NCBI GenBank assembly: GCA_947074135.1
Contig: CAMTOL010000055.1
Span: 1-10,950, forward strand
DNA length: 10,950 nucleotides
Reading direction: 5' to 3'
Origin: an uncultured Rikenellaceae bacterium
GTDB taxonomy: Bacteria > Bacteroidota > Bacteroidia > Bacteroidales > Rikenellaceae
The notes beneath the pieces are model-generated. The model was given only the letters and a program-made list of their open reading frames with translations. It had not been told where the DNA came from and searched no databases. Each line of letters starts with the position of its first letter. The stretch's first letter is position 1. Shown here piece by piece: positions 1 to 7,560 of the stretch. A program made the position numbers and the translations under genes.

Positions 1-773
1 AGAGAAGCGAAGAACACGTAAGCAATCGAACGCGAATGGCGACGTCTGACAGTCGGTTCATCTTTGTTGTGATCAGTATTGATTCAGATTTCGATAATCC
101 GTATTGTACCGACCACAAAAGAGTTAAAGATATAGGCAACAAAAGTAACAGAGTATGTTGCGCTTTCTAGCGAGGTAATAAAATCAGCTTGAGCAGCGGT
201 AATATAAGCACCTTTATCAACAAGCGTTTTATATTTCATCAATTGGGCTTGAGTTGAAACATCATTTTGTAGGTTAGTCCAAAAGATTTGCAATCTACCC
301 GATGGATCTTGCGAGATATTAGAAACGAATTGGCGTACATAAGCAGCATCAAATTCACCAGTTTCAGGATTAGTAAAGAGCTGTTGTACCATTGGAGAAG
401 CATAACGACCTGTTATAAGTTCAGCCATCTCGTCAACACCAACTGCAATACCAATTTTATTTAGCATAGGTGTAGTTGCAAAACGAGTAACAAGTTGTTC
501 CCAAGCCTGTTGTTGAATTGCTTGACTTTGTTCGGCAGAAACTGTTTCACTTCCAGTTGTTACCTTAATAACTTCTGTCAGGGTATTTACTTGTTGGGCA
601 TATTGTTCGGTAGTAATAGTTGTACCGTCAATTTCGCCAACAGTGTTTGAAGTACCAAAGAGTGTGCTGCCTGATGTGAGCATATCGCCAAGAACGAATG
701 CCAAAAGAGCGAGTCCGATTACAACGGCAACGATAACGCCGCCTTTGTTTCGTAGAGTTTGCAGTGATGCCAT
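1..773 (-). CDS. PpiD/SurA-type peptidyl-prolyl isomerase, N-terminal part, frame-disrupted
   Basis: The product resembles the membrane-anchored periplasmic folding factors of Bacteroidales (PpiD-like, SurA N-terminal domain, usually about 700 residues). The start at 773 gives a short basic N-terminus and one membrane helix at about residues 12-31 (VIVAVVIGLALLAFVLGD). A SurA_N-like chaperone region follows (GEIDGTTITTEQYAQQV near 46-62). The first frame stops at 84-86 after 229 residues, but family-like sequence continues in the same frame beyond that stop (HNKDEPTVRRRHSRSIAYVF, 71-12) to the window edge. Between about 116 and 85 another frame fits the family better (SVQYGLSKSES). The simplest reading is one extra base in the A-run at 117-120 and one missing base near 82-88. 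The catalytic parvulin domain would lie off the left edge. Recognition of the family is from memory of homologues, and whether the gene is functional is unclear. Confidence 0.75.
75..120 (-). other. Compensating double frameshift in the ppiD-like gene
   Basis: Read on the minus strand, the codons before 117 and after 84 are in the same frame and both look like the protein family, yet the stretch between them contains TGA at 86-84 in that frame. Skipping one T in the TTTT run (complement of 117-120) opens a frame giving LWSVQYGLSKSES, which matches the Y-x-V-S-x-x-E pattern expected here. Returning to the original frame near 82-88 needs one added base. The pattern is seen directly; the cause (mutation, error or recoding) is inference. 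Confidence 0.6.
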
Positions 774-866
774 ATTAAAGTTAATATATTCTTAAAAAAT
801 GTTTATTATGCTTACTTTTAGACAGTTAACACTCATTAACCAGTGTAGTACGCCTATACTAAGCGA

Positions 867-899
867 CAAAAGTATGAATTTTTTTGCAATTTTATGCAA
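867..899 (-). promoter_or_regulatory. Probable promoter of the ppiD-like gene
   Basis: On the minus strand TACTTTTG (874-867) matches the Bacteroidetes -7 consensus TAnnTTTG. A TTG at 899-897, 22 bases upstream, can serve as the -33 element; this spacing is slightly long. The predicted transcription start near 860 would leave a leader of about 86 nt. The -33 area also carries the dyad TTGCA-N6-TGCAA (884-899). Confidence 0.5.
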
Positions 900-915
900 T
901 ACTTAAGTAATTTTT

Positions 916-947
916 GAATTAAGAATTAAAAATTAAGAATTATGAAT
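916..947. repeat. AT-rich intergenic repeat of AATTAAGAATT / AATTATGAATT units
   Basis: This stretch is built of near-identical 11-12 base units (GAATTAAGAATT, AAATTAAGAATT, ATGAATT). The same units recur at 1001-1022 and, inverted, at 8971-8997. All three copies lie in spacers between genes. Confidence 0.6.
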
Positions 948-1000
948 TTCTTATCCTCTCACTAAGCAACTAATAATCAATCATTAAAACAACTTTCGTT

Positions 1001-1022
1001 CTTAATTATGAATTATGAATTA
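1001..1022. repeat. AT-rich repeat overlapping the hydG stop codon
   Basis: The unit AATTATG is repeated here (TTAATTATGAATTATGAATT). Its last bases supply the complement of the hydG stop codon at 1020-1022. It belongs to the same repeat type as 916-947. Confidence 0.6.
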
Positions 1023-2408
1023 AAAAAAGAGGTCGCGTTCGCCATTTTTCACTCTTTCGAGGCGGCTTTCAACAGTTTCTCTATTTTTGAGTGCCGTTAA
1101 TTCATTCTCAATTAGTTTATAACCCTCCTTTTTTTGAGTTTCGCTACCATACTCCTCTAAAAATTCCGCAAAGGTCAATACCGCATTTGGAGAGCATAGT
1201 TCTTTGATATGTCCGCTTACAGAGAATGTCATAAAGTGTTCGCCAGTGCGTCCTTTACGATAGCAGGCAGTGCAAAACGAAGGAATTTGTTCAGTTGAAA
1301 TTAGTTCGTCGATTATTTCGCTAAGGGTTCTGTTATCGGTAAGCGAGAATTGAGCCCCTCCTTTGTCATTGTGTTCGTTATAGCCTCCAACTTCAAGTTT
1401 AGTCCCTCCATCGATTTGCGAAACACCATATTTAATAGCTTCATCTCGAAGTTCAGCTCTCTCTCTGGCAGTTAGAATAAGTCCAGTATAAGGCACGGCT
1501 AGTCTAAGCACCGAGATTGCAAAAATAAAATCTTCGTCCGAGATTGGAGCATCGGCAGGAGCAGCTCCGAGTGCAGGGGTCATACGGGGAAACGAAATCG
1601 TGTGCGGACCGACCCCAAAACAAGCTTCTAGGTGGTTGGTATGGCGGATTAATCCTAAAACCTCCTCTTTCCAGTTGGGATTAAGTCCAAATAGCACCCC
1701 TAGCCCTACGTCGTCAACTCCAGCCTCCATAGCTCTATCAAAAGCAGTCAAACGCCAATTGTAGTCGGCTTTCATACCTCCAAGATGGTGTTTTTGGTAA
1801 ATCTCTTGATTATAGCTCTCCTGAAAAATCTGATAAGTACCTATTCCGGCTTCGTGCACCTCTCTGAACCCTCCGACTCCAAGCGGAGCGGCATTGATAT
1901 TGATACGGCGGATTTTGCCTGTTTGGTAAATCTGACGCACATTATCGGCTATGAATTTGGCAGAGTATTTAGGGTGCTCGCCATAAACAAGTATTAACCG
2001 TTTGTGACCTTCGGCAGCTAGAGAGTCTATCTCAAAGTTTAGTTCCTCCTCATTCAGTGTTTTGCGAGTTGGGAGTGAGTTCGATGCTGCATAAGAGCAA
2101 TAGTCGCAACTATTCTGGCATAGATTACCAACATACAACGGTGCAAAAAGCACTATACGATTACCATAAATCTCTTTTTTTAATCTATGGGCTGCCTCCA
2201 TTATCTCGCCACGAAGTTGATGCGGAGCATTGAGCAGAGAAACGGTCTGTTGCATTGACAAACGATGATGGTTGAGCGAAAGCTCTATCGCTTCCCTAAC
2301 TTGTTCAGCACTAGGGACAACATCTAAAAATTCTCTAATTTCGTCAATATCTATAAATGGAGTGCCTACTTTATCGGCAATTTTATATCTTTGTGGTTTA
2401 AATATCAT
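1020..2408 (-). CDS. hydG: [FeFe]-hydrogenase maturation radical SAM enzyme HydG (tyrosine lyase)
   Basis: HydG is a cytoplasmic radical S-adenosylmethionine enzyme. It cleaves L-tyrosine to p-cresol and dehydroglycine and yields the CO and CN- ligands, delivered as an Fe(CO)2(CN) synthon, for the H-cluster of [FeFe] hydrogenase. The 462-residue length is normal. The radical SAM motif CX3CX2C is at Cys97, Cys101 and Cys104. The C-terminal auxiliary-cluster motif CX2CX22C is at Cys379, Cys382 and Cys405 (PSFCTACYRKGRTG). That C-terminal motif separates HydG from the related tyrosine lyase ThiH of thiamine synthesis, which lacks it. The start at 2408 gives the usual N-terminus, and no better upstream start was found. 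Its partners hydE and hydF are not in the window. It is divergent from the transporter gene at 2495, with 86 bases between them, and no clear terminator follows it. Confidence 0.95.
   Translation of the reverse strand: MIFKPQRYKIADKVGTPFIDIDEIREFLDVVPSAEQVREAIELSLNHHRLSMQQTVSLLNAPHQLRGEIMEAAHRLKKEIYGNRIVLFAPLYVGNLCQNSCDYCSYAASNSLPTRKTLNEEELNFEIDSLAAEGHKRLILVYGEHPKYSAKFIADNVRQIYQTGKIRRININAAPLGVGGFREVHEAGIGTYQIFQESYNQEIYQKHHLGGMKADYNWRLTAFDRAMEAGVDDVGLGVLFGLNPNWKEEVLGLIRHTNHLEACFGVGPHTISFPRMTPALGAAPADAPISDEDFIFAISVLRLAVPYTGLILTARERAELRDEAIKYGVSQIDGGTKLEVGGYNEHNDKGGAQFSLTDNRTLSEIIDELISTEQIPSFCTACYRKGRTGEHFMTFSVSGHIKELCSPNAVLTFAEFLEEYGSETQKKEGYKLIENELTALKNRETVESRLERVKNGERDLFF
2386..2393 (+). promoter_or_regulatory. 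Possible -7 element for the NSS transporter gene
   Basis: TATCTTTG matches the Bacteroidetes -7 consensus TAnnTTTG exactly, and it lies inside the first codons of hydG on the opposite strand. No good -33 TTG is present at the expected distance. If used, the leader would be about 95 nt. No comparable element was found for hydG itself in the 86-base divergent spacer. Confidence 0.3.
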
Positions 2409-2494
2409 CTTTGTATGCTTAATCTTCTATTGAGTTATTGTAATCATAATCAAGGCGAAGGTAATAAATAATCATTAAATAGCACTACTAAAAT

Positions 2495-3811
2495 ATGAAA
2501 GAAAATAACAGAGGCGGTTTCACAAGTAATTTTGGAGCGCTTATGGCAGTTGCAGGTTCTGCAGTTGGGCTGGGTAACATTTGGCGATTCTCCTATCTCG
2601 CAGGAGAGAATGGTGGAGCTGCTTTTATTATTATCTATGTTATTTTGGCAATATTGATCGGACTTCCTCTTATCTTGTCTGAATATATAATAGGTAAATC
2701 GAGTCGTGGCGGCGCAATTAAGGCTTTTTCGGTACTCTCTCCATATACTAAATGGAAATATTCGGGTTATATCTCAATAGTTATCGGTTTTTTGATACTT
2801 GGCTTTTATAGTGTTGTTGCCGGATGGACAATTAAATATCTCTACGATAGTGTAGTGGAGGGCTTTGCAGGGCAGAGTGCGGTTGAGATAAAAGCCTCTT
2901 TTGATAGTTTTACATCTTCAGCGTGGCAGTCTGTCGCCTTTGGAGCTTTGTTCGTTTTACTGACAGCCTATATCATCTCTCGTGGCATTGAGAAGGGTGT
3001 TGAGAAGTGGAATAAAGTGCTTATGCCTATGCTTTTTGTAATGTTGGTACTACTATGCATTAACTCGATGACCCTCGATGGTTGGTCAGAAGCTATAAGT
3101 TTTATGTTCTCTCCTGACTGGAGCGAAGTGACAAGTACGACTTTAATAGAGGCACTTGGGCAAGCCTTTTTCTCGTTATCTGTTGGTATGGGTGTTATTA
3201 TAACTTATGCCTCTTATGACCATAACAAAGACAATATGGTTAAGAGTAAGGGTATGGTCTTGGGGATTGATATTGCGGTTGCCATACTTTCAGGGGTTGC
3301 TATTTTCCCAGCGGTTTTCACCTTTGGATTAACTCCGGGCGAGGGTCCTGGATTGGTTTTCGTGACTCTTCCAAATGTTTTCGCTCAATTGCCTTTTGGT
3401 AGGGTGTTAGCATCTTTGTTCTTTTCGATGCTAGTTATTGCTTCTGTAACCTCTGCAATATCTATTACCGAGATGTTGGTTACTTTCTTTATCGAGCAGT
3501 TTAAGCTCTCCAGAGCGAAGGCTACTGTCATCATCACTATAATGGTGTTGGTTCTAACGGTAATGTGTGCAATGTCGCAACAGATATTTGATCTCTTTGA
3601 TAATGTTTCGGCAAACTATCTAATGCCGATTGGAGGTTTAATAGCAGCTGTTTTTGTAGGTTGGGTGATGAAGAGAGAACAAACTTCTGACACTTTTACA
3701 ACGGGTGGCCTTTATGCAAAGCGGATTTTTCCGATTTTTATATTTTTGGTGCGTTATGTAGCACCAATTGCCATTGCCTTTATAATACTTGGCAAGGTTG
3801 GTCTGATTTAA
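2495..3811 (+). CDS. Sodium-dependent amino-acid transporter, NSS (SNF) family
   Basis: This inner-membrane secondary transporter belongs to the neurotransmitter:sodium symporter family (LeuT fold), which takes up amino acids with Na+. The family signature is present at residues 21-32 (GSAVGLGNIWRF), followed by NGGAAF at 39-44, a match to the broken first helix that binds Na+ and substrate. The 438 residues contain about eleven hydrophobic segments, the usual number for the shorter bacterial members. Segments include about 43-63, 89-111, 146-161, 175-190, 255-275, 303-330, 343-360, 376-391 and 411-436. The stretch QAFFSLSVGMGVIITYASY (223-241) corresponds to the unwound sixth helix. The frame is intact. 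Substrate cannot be read from sequence; characterised bacterial relatives carry tryptophan, tyrosine or other hydrophobic amino acids. It is divergent from hydG and is followed after 100 bases by tilS on the same strand. Confidence 0.92.
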   Translation: MKENNRGGFTSNFGALMAVAGSAVGLGNIWRFSYLAGENGGAAFIIIYVILAILIGLPLILSEYIIGKSSRGGAIKAFSVLSPYTKWKYSGYISIVIGFLILGFYSVVAGWTIKYLYDSVVEGFAGQSAVEIKASFDSFTSSAWQSVAFGALFVLLTAYIISRGIEKGVEKWNKVLMPMLFVMLVLLCINSMTLDGWSEAISFMFSPDWSEVTSTTLIEALGQAFFSLSVGMGVIITYASYDHNKDNMVKSKGMVLGIDIAVAILSGVAIFPAVFTFGLTPGEGPGLVFVTLPNVFAQLPFGRVLASLFFSMLVIASVTSAISITEMLVTFFIEQFKLSRAKATVIITIMVLVLTVMCAMSQQIFDLFDNVSANYLMPIGGLIAAVFVGWVMKREQTSDTFTTGGLYAKRIFPIFIFLVRYVAPIAIAFIILGKVGLI

Positions 3812-3911
3812 TATTATTCGTTGAAAAGCTAGCGATTGCAGAGCTAATAGTATGAAATGAAGCACCGAGAACTTCGTTTTTTCTCTTTAAGGTGTTTATT
3901 TATTTTTTGTA

Positions 3912-5198
3912 ATGAAGGAACTTTTATCAAATTATATTACGGAGCATCATCTTATCTCTGAAAACGATAAGGTGCTAGTTGCTGTTAGCGGAGGTGTCGA
4001 TTCGATGACACTACTCGCACTGCTACACCAATACATCGATCAGAAATCTCAAATCGGGGTAGCTCACTGCAACTTCACCCTGCGTGGAGGGCAAAGCGAT
4101 GCCGAGCAGGCACTTGTAGAGAGAACCTGTAAAGCACTGGGTATTGAGTGCCACTCTATTCGTTTCGAAACCAAGAAAGAGTGCCAACTAACTGGAGAAA
4201 GTACTCAAATGGCTGCTCGGCGACTTCGTTACAACTTCTTCGAGGAGCTTTGTCAAGAGTATGGATACACAAGAGTTGCGATAGCTCACCACAGCGACGA
4301 CTCAATCGAAACATTCTTTATCAACCTAATTCGAGGAACTGGTATTCGTGGATTGACAGGTATTAATATTAGCCGCCAACGCATTATCCGACCTCTACTT
4401 TTTGCATCAAGGCTCGACATTGAACACTATGCACTCGAACACTCAATTGAGTATATGACCGACAGCTCGAACCTTAGCGACGACTATCTTCGCAATAGAC
4501 TTAGACACGAAATTATACCTCGCATTTATAGTTCAACTTCGATTTTTGGACGCACTATGAGCGGCAATATCGAACGATTGAGTGCAGCGCAACGCTTTAT
4601 TGATAGTCAAATCGAGAGGATTGCTAGTGAGGTTATCGTTGACGACACTCTGGATTTGACAGCTCTTGAGAAGTATGGCGAGAAGGATTTTTTGCTATTC
4701 GAACTGTTAAGACCTTACGGATTTTCGGCAGAAGTAGTCGAAGATATAGTACTTGCCACGCATACTGGCAAACAGTTCTACTCATCCACCCATATTGCAA
4801 CGCTAGACAGAGGAAAACTGTTGATTAGAGAGCGCAGCAAGGATATATTTGAGGAGCGAATAATTATGGAAGACGACCCTGCGGTTGAGTTTATCGACCC
4901 TTGCTCGTTAATGACTTTGCAGACGGAATCAAATGTGGCGTTATTGTCTGCCGATTCGCTTCAATTCCCGCTTAGGTTGCGTAAGTGGCAGAGTGGAGAT
5001 TGGTTTATTCCACTTGGTATGCACTCACAGAAAAAAGTTAGTGATTTCTTGATAGATGTTAAGGTGTCGCTGCCCGATAAGGAGCAACAAGGAGTTTTGG
5101 TTAGCGGAAAGACTATTGTTTGGTTGGTAGGTCGCCGTATTGATGACCGTTATAAATTAACAGAATCAACCCTAAGAGCCGTCCGCATAACTTTATAA
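3912..5198 (+). CDS. tilS: tRNA(Ile)-lysidine synthase TilS
   Basis: TilS uses ATP and lysine to convert the wobble cytidine (C34) of tRNA-Ile(CAU) to lysidine, so that the tRNA reads AUA and is charged with isoleucine. The ATP-binding PP-loop SGGVDS is at residues 26-31 within VLVAVSGGVDSMTLLALLH. Further N-terminal family motifs are HHSDDSIET (126-134), RGTGIRGL (141-148) and RNRLRH (194-199). The C-terminal TilS domain begins near residue 357 (RKWQSGDWFIPLGM) and includes KKVSDFLID and VWLVGRRIDDRYK. The 428 residues match full-length TilS with both tRNA-binding C-terminal regions. The start at 3912 is the first ATG before the conserved sequence. It is converged upon by pckA. No clear promoter or terminator separates it from the transporter gene upstream, so readthrough is possible. 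Confidence 0.95.
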   Translation: MKELLSNYITEHHLISENDKVLVAVSGGVDSMTLLALLHQYIDQKSQIGVAHCNFTLRGGQSDAEQALVERTCKALGIECHSIRFETKKECQLTGESTQMAARRLRYNFFEELCQEYGYTRVAIAHHSDDSIETFFINLIRGTGIRGLTGINISRQRIIRPLLFASRLDIEHYALEHSIEYMTDSSNLSDDYLRNRLRHEIIPRIYSSTSIFGRTMSGNIERLSAAQRFIDSQIERIASEVIVDDTLDLTALEKYGEKDFLLFELLRPYGFSAEVVEDIVLATHTGKQFYSSTHIATLDRGKLLIRERSKDIFEERIIMEDDPAVEFIDPCSLMTLQTESNVALLSADSLQFPLRLRKWQSGDWFIPLGMHSQKKVSDFLIDVKVSLPDKEQQGVLVSGKTIVWLVGRRIDDRYKLTESTLRAVRITL

Positions 5199-5229
5199 AC
5201 CTACTCATAGCATTAGAGCGGTTTATAAA
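5192..5229 (+). terminator. Perfect inverted repeat spanning the tilS stop, possible terminator
   Basis: TTTATAAACC (5192-5201) and GGTTTATAAA (5220-5229) are perfect 10-base inverted complements with an 18-base loop. The left arm contains the tilS stop codon. A second small hairpin AATAAC/GTTATT (5228-5246) overlaps its right end. There is no proper T-run downstream, so intrinsic termination is uncertain; RNA-end protection is an alternative role. Confidence 0.4.
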
Positions 5230-5293
5230 TAACGTTTCTGGTTATTGTTACTACTCTAATTATCGTTCAACCAACAACGCAGAATCTACGTAA

Positions 5294-5328
5294 CAAAAAA
5301 AAGAGGGAGCCTTCGAAGACTCCCTCTT
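5294..5328 (-). terminator. Rho-independent terminator of pckA
   Basis: AAGAGGGAG (5301-5309) pairs with CTCCCTCTT (5320-5328), and the loop contains the palindrome CTTCGAAG. On the minus strand the stem is followed directly by a run of T (complement of the A-run at 5295-5302). On the plus strand no T-run follows, so it serves pckA rather than tilS. Confidence 0.88.
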
Positions 5329-5353
5329 GCATTATATGCAATCCTTAAAAAGA

Positions 5354-6949
5354 TTACAATTGTGGACCTGAAGCCAATAGACCTTCACCTTCTGGCAAGT
5401 ATTGCTCGAAGTTATTGATATATTTAGCAGCAAGTGATTTTGCTTTCTCTTCCCACTCAGCTACATTAGCATAAGTTGAACGTGGATCTAGGATATCAGA
5501 TACGTTTGGAAGTGTTTTAGGAGCGTAAAGGTTCAAGATAGGTACGTGAACTTTTTCAGCTTTTTCGATAGAACCATCAAGGATAGCATCGATAATAGCG
5601 CGAGTATCTTTAATAGAGATACGTTTGCCAGTACCGTTCCAACCAGTGTTAACTAGGTAAGCAGTTGCACCGTGCTCTTCCATTTTGTCAGCCAATACTT
5701 TAGCGTAAATAGTTGGGTGAACTGTCAAGAACGCCTCGCCGAATGCTGGAGAGAATGATGGAGTTGGCTCAGTAATACCACGCTCTGTACCTGCAAGTTT
5801 CGAAGTGTAACCGCAAAGGAAGTGATATTGTGCTGATTTTTCGTCAAGGATAGAAACTGGAGGTAGTACACCAAATGCGTCAGCAGAAAGATAGATAATC
5901 TTTTTAGCGTGACCAGCTTTCGATGGAAGAACGATTTTGTTGATGTGGCGAATTGGGTAAGAAACACGAGTGTTTTCAGTAACCGAACCGTCAGCGTAGT
6001 CTGGAGTACCGTCAGCGTTAACTGTAACGTTCTCAAGAAGTGCGTTGCGGCTAATTGCACGCCAGATATCTGGTTCGTTAGCTTCTGATAGACCGATAGT
6101 TTTAGCGTAGCAACCACCTTCGTAGTTGAATACACCGTGAGCATCCCAACCGTGCTCGTCGTCACCAATTAGGAAACGTTTAGGGTCAGCCGAAAGAGTT
6201 GTTTTACCTGTACCTGAAAGACCGAAGAACAATGCAACGTCACCATCTTTACCTACGTTAGCCGAGCAGTGCATAGAAGCGATGCCTTTCAAAGGTAGGT
6301 AGTAGTTCATAACACCGAACATACCTTTTTTCATCTCGCCACCGTACCAAGTACCTCCAATAACTTGAAGTTTTTTAGTAAGGTTGAAAGCTACGAAGTT
6401 TTCTGAGTTCAAACCCATCTCTTTCCAGTTAGGGTTAGTACATTTAGCAGCGTTCATTACAACGAAATCAGGCTCACCGAAGTTAGCTAGGTCGTAGTGT
6501 GAAGGTTGGATAAACATATTAGTCACGAAGTGAGCTTGCCAAGCAACCTCCATAATGAAACGTACTTTCATACGAGTATCTTCGTTAGTACCGCAATATG
6601 CATCAACAACGTATAGTTTTTCTTTGTTTGAGAGTTGTTTAACAGCTATTTTTTCTAGTTCGTCAAAAATTTCTGGTTTCATTGCGAAGTTAGGAGAGAA
6701 TGGATTTTTCTCATCTTTGAACCAGAAGTGATCTTTAGTAGATGCGTCAAGAACTGTGTATTTATCTTTAGGTGAACGACCAGTAAAGATACCTGTTTTA
6801 ACACAAACTGCACCAGTTGTAGTTTCAACACCAGCTTCGAAGCCAGTAAGAGCTGGGTTAGTTTCGTCAACGAATAGTTGTTGGTAGCTAGGATTATGGA
6901 CAATCTCCTTTACACCGGTGATGCCATACTTTTCAAGATTTAAAGACAT
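5354..6949 (-). CDS. pckA: Phosphoenolpyruvate carboxykinase (ATP)
   Basis: This cytosolic enzyme interconverts oxaloacetate + ATP and phosphoenolpyruvate + CO2 + ADP. In fermenting Bacteroidales it commonly runs in the carboxylating direction towards succinate, as well as in gluconeogenesis. The ATP-type family is shown by the P-loop GLSGTGKTT (243-251, Lys249) and the metal/ATP motif IGDDEHGW (261-268, Asp264). Residues equivalent to the E. coli active site are all present: Arg58 in GRSPKDKY, Tyr202, Lys208 in EMKKGMFG, His227 in SMHCSAN and Arg328 in ENTRVSYP, at a constant offset of five. The 531 residues are close to the usual length of about 540. The start at 6949 precedes the normal N-terminal sequence. 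The gene has its own promoter (near 7177) and terminator (5294-5328) and so is probably monocistronic. Frequent GGT, GTT and CGT codons suggest high expression. Confidence 0.97.
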   Translation of the reverse strand: MSLNLEKYGITGVKEIVHNPSYQQLFVDETNPALTGFEAGVETTTGAVCVKTGIFTGRSPKDKYTVLDASTKDHFWFKDEKNPFSPNFAMKPEIFDELEKIAVKQLSNKEKLYVVDAYCGTNEDTRMKVRFIMEVAWQAHFVTNMFIQPSHYDLANFGEPDFVVMNAAKCTNPNWKEMGLNSENFVAFNLTKKLQVIGGTWYGGEMKKGMFGVMNYYLPLKGIASMHCSANVGKDGDVALFFGLSGTGKTTLSADPKRFLIGDDEHGWDAHGVFNYEGGCYAKTIGLSEANEPDIWRAISRNALLENVTVNADGTPDYADGSVTENTRVSYPIRHINKIVLPSKAGHAKKIIYLSADAFGVLPPVSILDEKSAQYHFLCGYTSKLAGTERGITEPTPSFSPAFGEAFLTVHPTIYAKVLADKMEEHGATAYLVNTGWNGTGKRISIKDTRAIIDAILDGSIEKAEKVHVPILNLYAPKTLPNVSDILDPRSTYANVAEWEEKAKSLAAKYINNFEQYLPEGEGLLASGPQL

Positions 6950-7140
6950 TTTTTTAATGTATTAAATGGTTAATAATATTTTGTTTTCTTATATTCTATA
7001 CTTCTCTTTTCTACTGTAATCAATAGTGATCGCTTTGGAAAGTTGCTCATCTATTACTAACAAAGCTCGTAAAAAAAGCGTTTACTACAATAACGATACA
7101 GTTTTGCGATTATTTTAAAAAGTAAAAAATAAAATTTTTC

Positions 7141-7166
7141 GCAAACTTTTTTGCAAAAATGCAAAC
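7141..7166 (-). promoter_or_regulatory. GCAAAC direct repeats and TTTGCA dyad at the pckA transcription start
   Basis: GCAAAC occurs at 7141-7146 and 7161-7166. TTTGCA (7150-7155) and TGCAAA (7160-7165) form a 6-base dyad with four A between the arms. The group lies just downstream of the -7 element, around or after the predicted start of transcription. It could be an operator or an early-leader hairpin; no factor can be named. Confidence 0.3.
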
Positions 7167-7176
7167 TTCAGCGGTA

Positions 7177-7184
7177 CAAAGATA
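7177..7184 (-). promoter_or_regulatory. Probable -7 element of the pckA promoter
   Basis: On the minus strand TATCTTTG (7184-7177) matches the Bacteroidetes consensus TAnnTTTG. No TTG is present at the ideal -33 spacing; the nearest (7218-7216) is too far. Transcription would begin near 7170 and give an AT-rich leader of about 220 nt before the ATG at 6949. Confidence 0.55.
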
Positions 7185-7483
7185 TAAACTTTTTTTGATT
7201 GTGAAAAAAATAACACAACTTTTTTATCGAATAATAAAAAATAGGCAATAGAGTCTAATTTTAGAGTCAACGGCAATGAGTGTGCATTAAAAAAACTACT
7301 ACAACTATATGCGGTATAACAAAGGAGGGCAATAATGATAAAGAATTAATTATTAGAGTCTAGTTAGTGATAATATTAAGAATGACTAGAATTTTAAATA
7401 TAGCTTAACAATTGACTAACAGCAACTTAGTAAGCATCTAATTAATTCTTAATTAAAACATCAGAAAGTTCAATATTTTTAAT
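7185..7483. other. AT-rich spacer without a recognisable gene
   Basis: Together with the pckA leader (6950-7170) this makes about 600 bases with no supported gene. No frame on either strand gives a protein-like product. The only items visible are repeated TAGAGTC words (about 7249, 7262 and 7354) and a strong Shine-Dalgarno-like AAGGAGGG (7322-7329). The latter sits 5 bases before an ATG that opens a frame of four codons (7335-7349). No tRNA, riboswitch or CRISPR pattern was recognised. Confidence 0.5.
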
Positions 7484-7491
7484 TATATTTG
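7484..7491 (+). promoter_or_regulatory. Probable -7 element of the broken beta-barrel gene
   Basis: TATATTTG matches TAnnTTTG. The predicted start near 7498 gives a leader of about 63 nt before the signal-peptide codons at 7561. Its presence argues that 7561 is the original start region despite the missing ATG. No clear -33 TTG was found. Confidence 0.45.
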
Positions 7492-7560
7492 TTGTGTGAG
7501 TGCAATTTGTAGGCAAACAAAAGATCTGTGCGTTAATTTAAGTTTATTAACCAGTAATCT

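Noticed and set aside
1785..1997. Plus-strand open frame inside hydG
   Set aside because: It lies wholly within the hydG coding sequence on the other strand, has no promoter and has no protein-like features.
1020..2408. ThiH (thiamine tyrosine lyase) as the identity of the radical SAM gene
   Set aside because: The C-terminal CX2CX22C motif and CTACYRKGRTG belong to HydG, and no thiamine genes are nearby.
3853..3895. Hairpin CACCGAGAA / TTCTC...GGTG after the transporter gene as a terminator
   Set aside because: The stem is interrupted by a 5-base bulge and has few GC pairs, so it is too weak to call.
3901..3909. TATTTTTTG as a -7 element for tilS
   Set aside because: It has one base too many for TAnnTTTG and lies 2 bases before the ATG, leaving no room for a leader.
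5725..6168. Long minus-strand open frame of 147 codons inside pckA
   Set aside because: It overlaps pckA in another frame; its Thr/Leu/Gln-rich composition follows from the strong codon bias of pckA.
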